From assembly GCA_963627445.1 (NCBI GenBank), contig CAVGBM010000034.1:1-12927 (forward strand): a stretch of 12,927 bases of DNA. Direction: 5' to 3'. The notes below the pieces were generated by a model. It saw nothing but the letters and a program-made list of their open reading frames with translations, ran no database searches and was not told where the DNA came from. Positions 12,617 through 12,927 of the stretch are shown here, piece after piece. Positions within the stretch are counted from its first letter, which is position 1. Each line of letters begins with the position of its first letter. Source of the stretch: F23-B02 sp963627445. Its GTDB lineage: Bacteria > Bacillota > Clostridia > Oscillospirales > Oscillospiraceae. A program made the position numbers and the translations under genes.

Positions 12617-12720
12617 ACAGCTTATCCAATTGGTCTCGCAAATGCGAAACCACGGCTCATATCTTTATCCCACAACCCTGTTAGCAGGTCGGCAAAGCCG
12701 ACCTGCACTTTTTATTTTTT
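12617..12720 (+). ncRNA. candidate small RNA of unknown family
   Basis: Between the promoter above and a strong intrinsic terminator there is no credible reading frame. The transcript would hold a first hairpin, GGTCTCGC/GCGAAACC (12632-12639/12644-12651, one mismatch, loop AAAT). A mostly single-stranded segment of about 30 nt follows (12652-12683), and then the terminator hairpin at 12684-12706 with its T-rich tail. This is the usual shape of a bacterial regulatory RNA. I do not recognise tmRNA, SRP RNA, 6S RNA or RNase P in it. A short ATG frame (12642-12722, 26 codons) has no ribosome binding site and runs through the terminator. Confidence 0.42.
12684..12720 (+). terminator. strong intrinsic terminator
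   Basis: GCAGGTCGGC (12684-12693) and GCCGACCTGC (12697-12706) form a perfect 10-bp GC-rich stem with an AAA loop, followed by ACTTTTTATTTTTT (12707-12720). No gene lies upstream in this direction within 400 bp apart from the terminated DUF1294 gene, so it most likely ends the candidate small RNA. Confidence 0.88.
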
Positions 12721-12822
12721 GACAGGCTGATTTCCGCTCATGCTGCGTTAAAGCCCTAGGAAATACACGCAGGTATTCCCGTCGGGCTTCGCCTTGCCTG
12801 AACGAAAATCATCTCTGTCAAA
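12718..12822. repeat. imperfect palindromic repeat, copy B
   Basis: 105 bp that fold on themselves. TTTGACAG (12718-12725) pairs with CTGTCAAA (12815-12822). The inner arm GCTGATTTCCGCTCATGC pairs imperfectly with the complement of GCCTGAACGAAAATCATC. The tip is formed by AAGCCC/GGGCTT (12751/12784) and GGAAATAC/GTATTCC (12759/12773) around ACGCAG. Sequence and layout match copy A at 5797-5897: TTTCCGCTCATGCTGCG (12731-12747) against TTTCCGCCCATACTACG (5807-5823) has 14 of 17 identities. CTTGCCTGAACGAAAATC (12793-12810) matches 5871-5889 with one change and one indel. It begins inside the T-run of the preceding terminator, which may mark an insertion point. Confidence 0.65.
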
Positions 12823-12909
12823 TGTTTTAATGTGGCGGGTGTTAACTTCGCCAATTTTTGCATAATAAATGCTGTATCCTCAAAGTATATTCATATGCAG
12901 GAGGCTATT

Positions 12910-12927
12910 ATGCAAGCGATAAAACGG
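12910..12927 (+). CDS. start of a gene cut by the window end
   Basis: An ATG at 12910 is preceded by a perfect AGGAGG (12899-12904) with a 5-nt spacer and opens a frame MQAIKR that runs to the window edge. Six codons are too few to name the product. Possible -10 elements upstream are TATCCT (12875-12880) and TATATT (12886-12891), but no clear -35 can be assigned. Start signal good, identity unknown. Confidence 0.55.

Noticed and set aside
12642..12722. A 26-codon frame inside the candidate small RNA
   Set aside because: No ribosome binding site, and it translates through the terminator stem and T-run.
12718..12822. Integron attC or phage attachment site as explanation for the palindrome
   Set aside because: No integrase or gene cassette, no matching GTTRRRY core at the arm ends, and a related copy lies in an unrelated intergenic region, which fits a dispersed repeat better.

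Overview
The window (12,927 bp, GC-rich in its coding parts) looks like the chromosome of an anaerobic gut-type Clostridia (Bacillota), probably close to Oscillospiraceae/Ruminococcaceae. The reasons are AGGAGG-type ribosome binding sites, compact operons with ATGA/TAATG overlaps, a TAXI-TRAP transporter with a lipoprotein receptor, CsaB, and small DUF1294 and DUF378 membrane proteins. The taxonomic call is inference. I see no rRNA, tRNA, CRISPR array, transposase or phage gene.

Left part (1-2388, minus strand): homoserine dehydrogenase (hom) followed by aspartate-semialdehyde dehydrogenase (asd), two steps of the aspartate pathway to homoserine, threonine, methionine and (through asd) lysine. 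A GC-rich hairpin with a short T-run lies between the two genes. A ~320-bp divergent intergenic region, rich in dyads and TTGCAAAA-like repeats, separates hom from a rightward TAXI-TRAP system: a lipoprotein receptor (2655-3617) and a fused 4TM/12TM permease (3771-5762), with a strong hairpin between them that probably sets receptor and permease levels.

Middle part (5925-7639, minus strand): csaB (polysaccharide pyruvyl transferase, cell-wall polymer modification) translationally coupled to a PurN-like formyltransferase-fold protein in which the family Asn-x-His catalytic pair is replaced by Gly-x-Tyr. Two good promoters with interleaved -35/-10 elements (7671-7733) drive csaB leftward and the next operon rightward.

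Right part (7782-12245, plus strand): a tight four-gene operon with every junction overlapping. It encodes a histidine phosphatase-GNAT fusion, a calcineurin-like metallophosphoesterase with a C-terminal SH3-like segment, a YgiQ-type radical SAM protein with a second Cys cluster, and a DUF1294 membrane protein. The operon's shared purpose is unknown. A bidirectional terminator separates it from a leftward DUF378 membrane protein. The last ~420 bp hold a candidate small RNA (promoter, two hairpins, terminator), a ~105-bp imperfect palindromic repeat that is clearly related to a second copy behind the permease gene (5797-5897), and the first six codons of a further gene.

Best candidates for something undescribed: the dispersed palindromic repeat, the small-RNA locus, the active-site-altered formyltransferase coupled to csaB, and the four-gene phosphatase/radical SAM operon.
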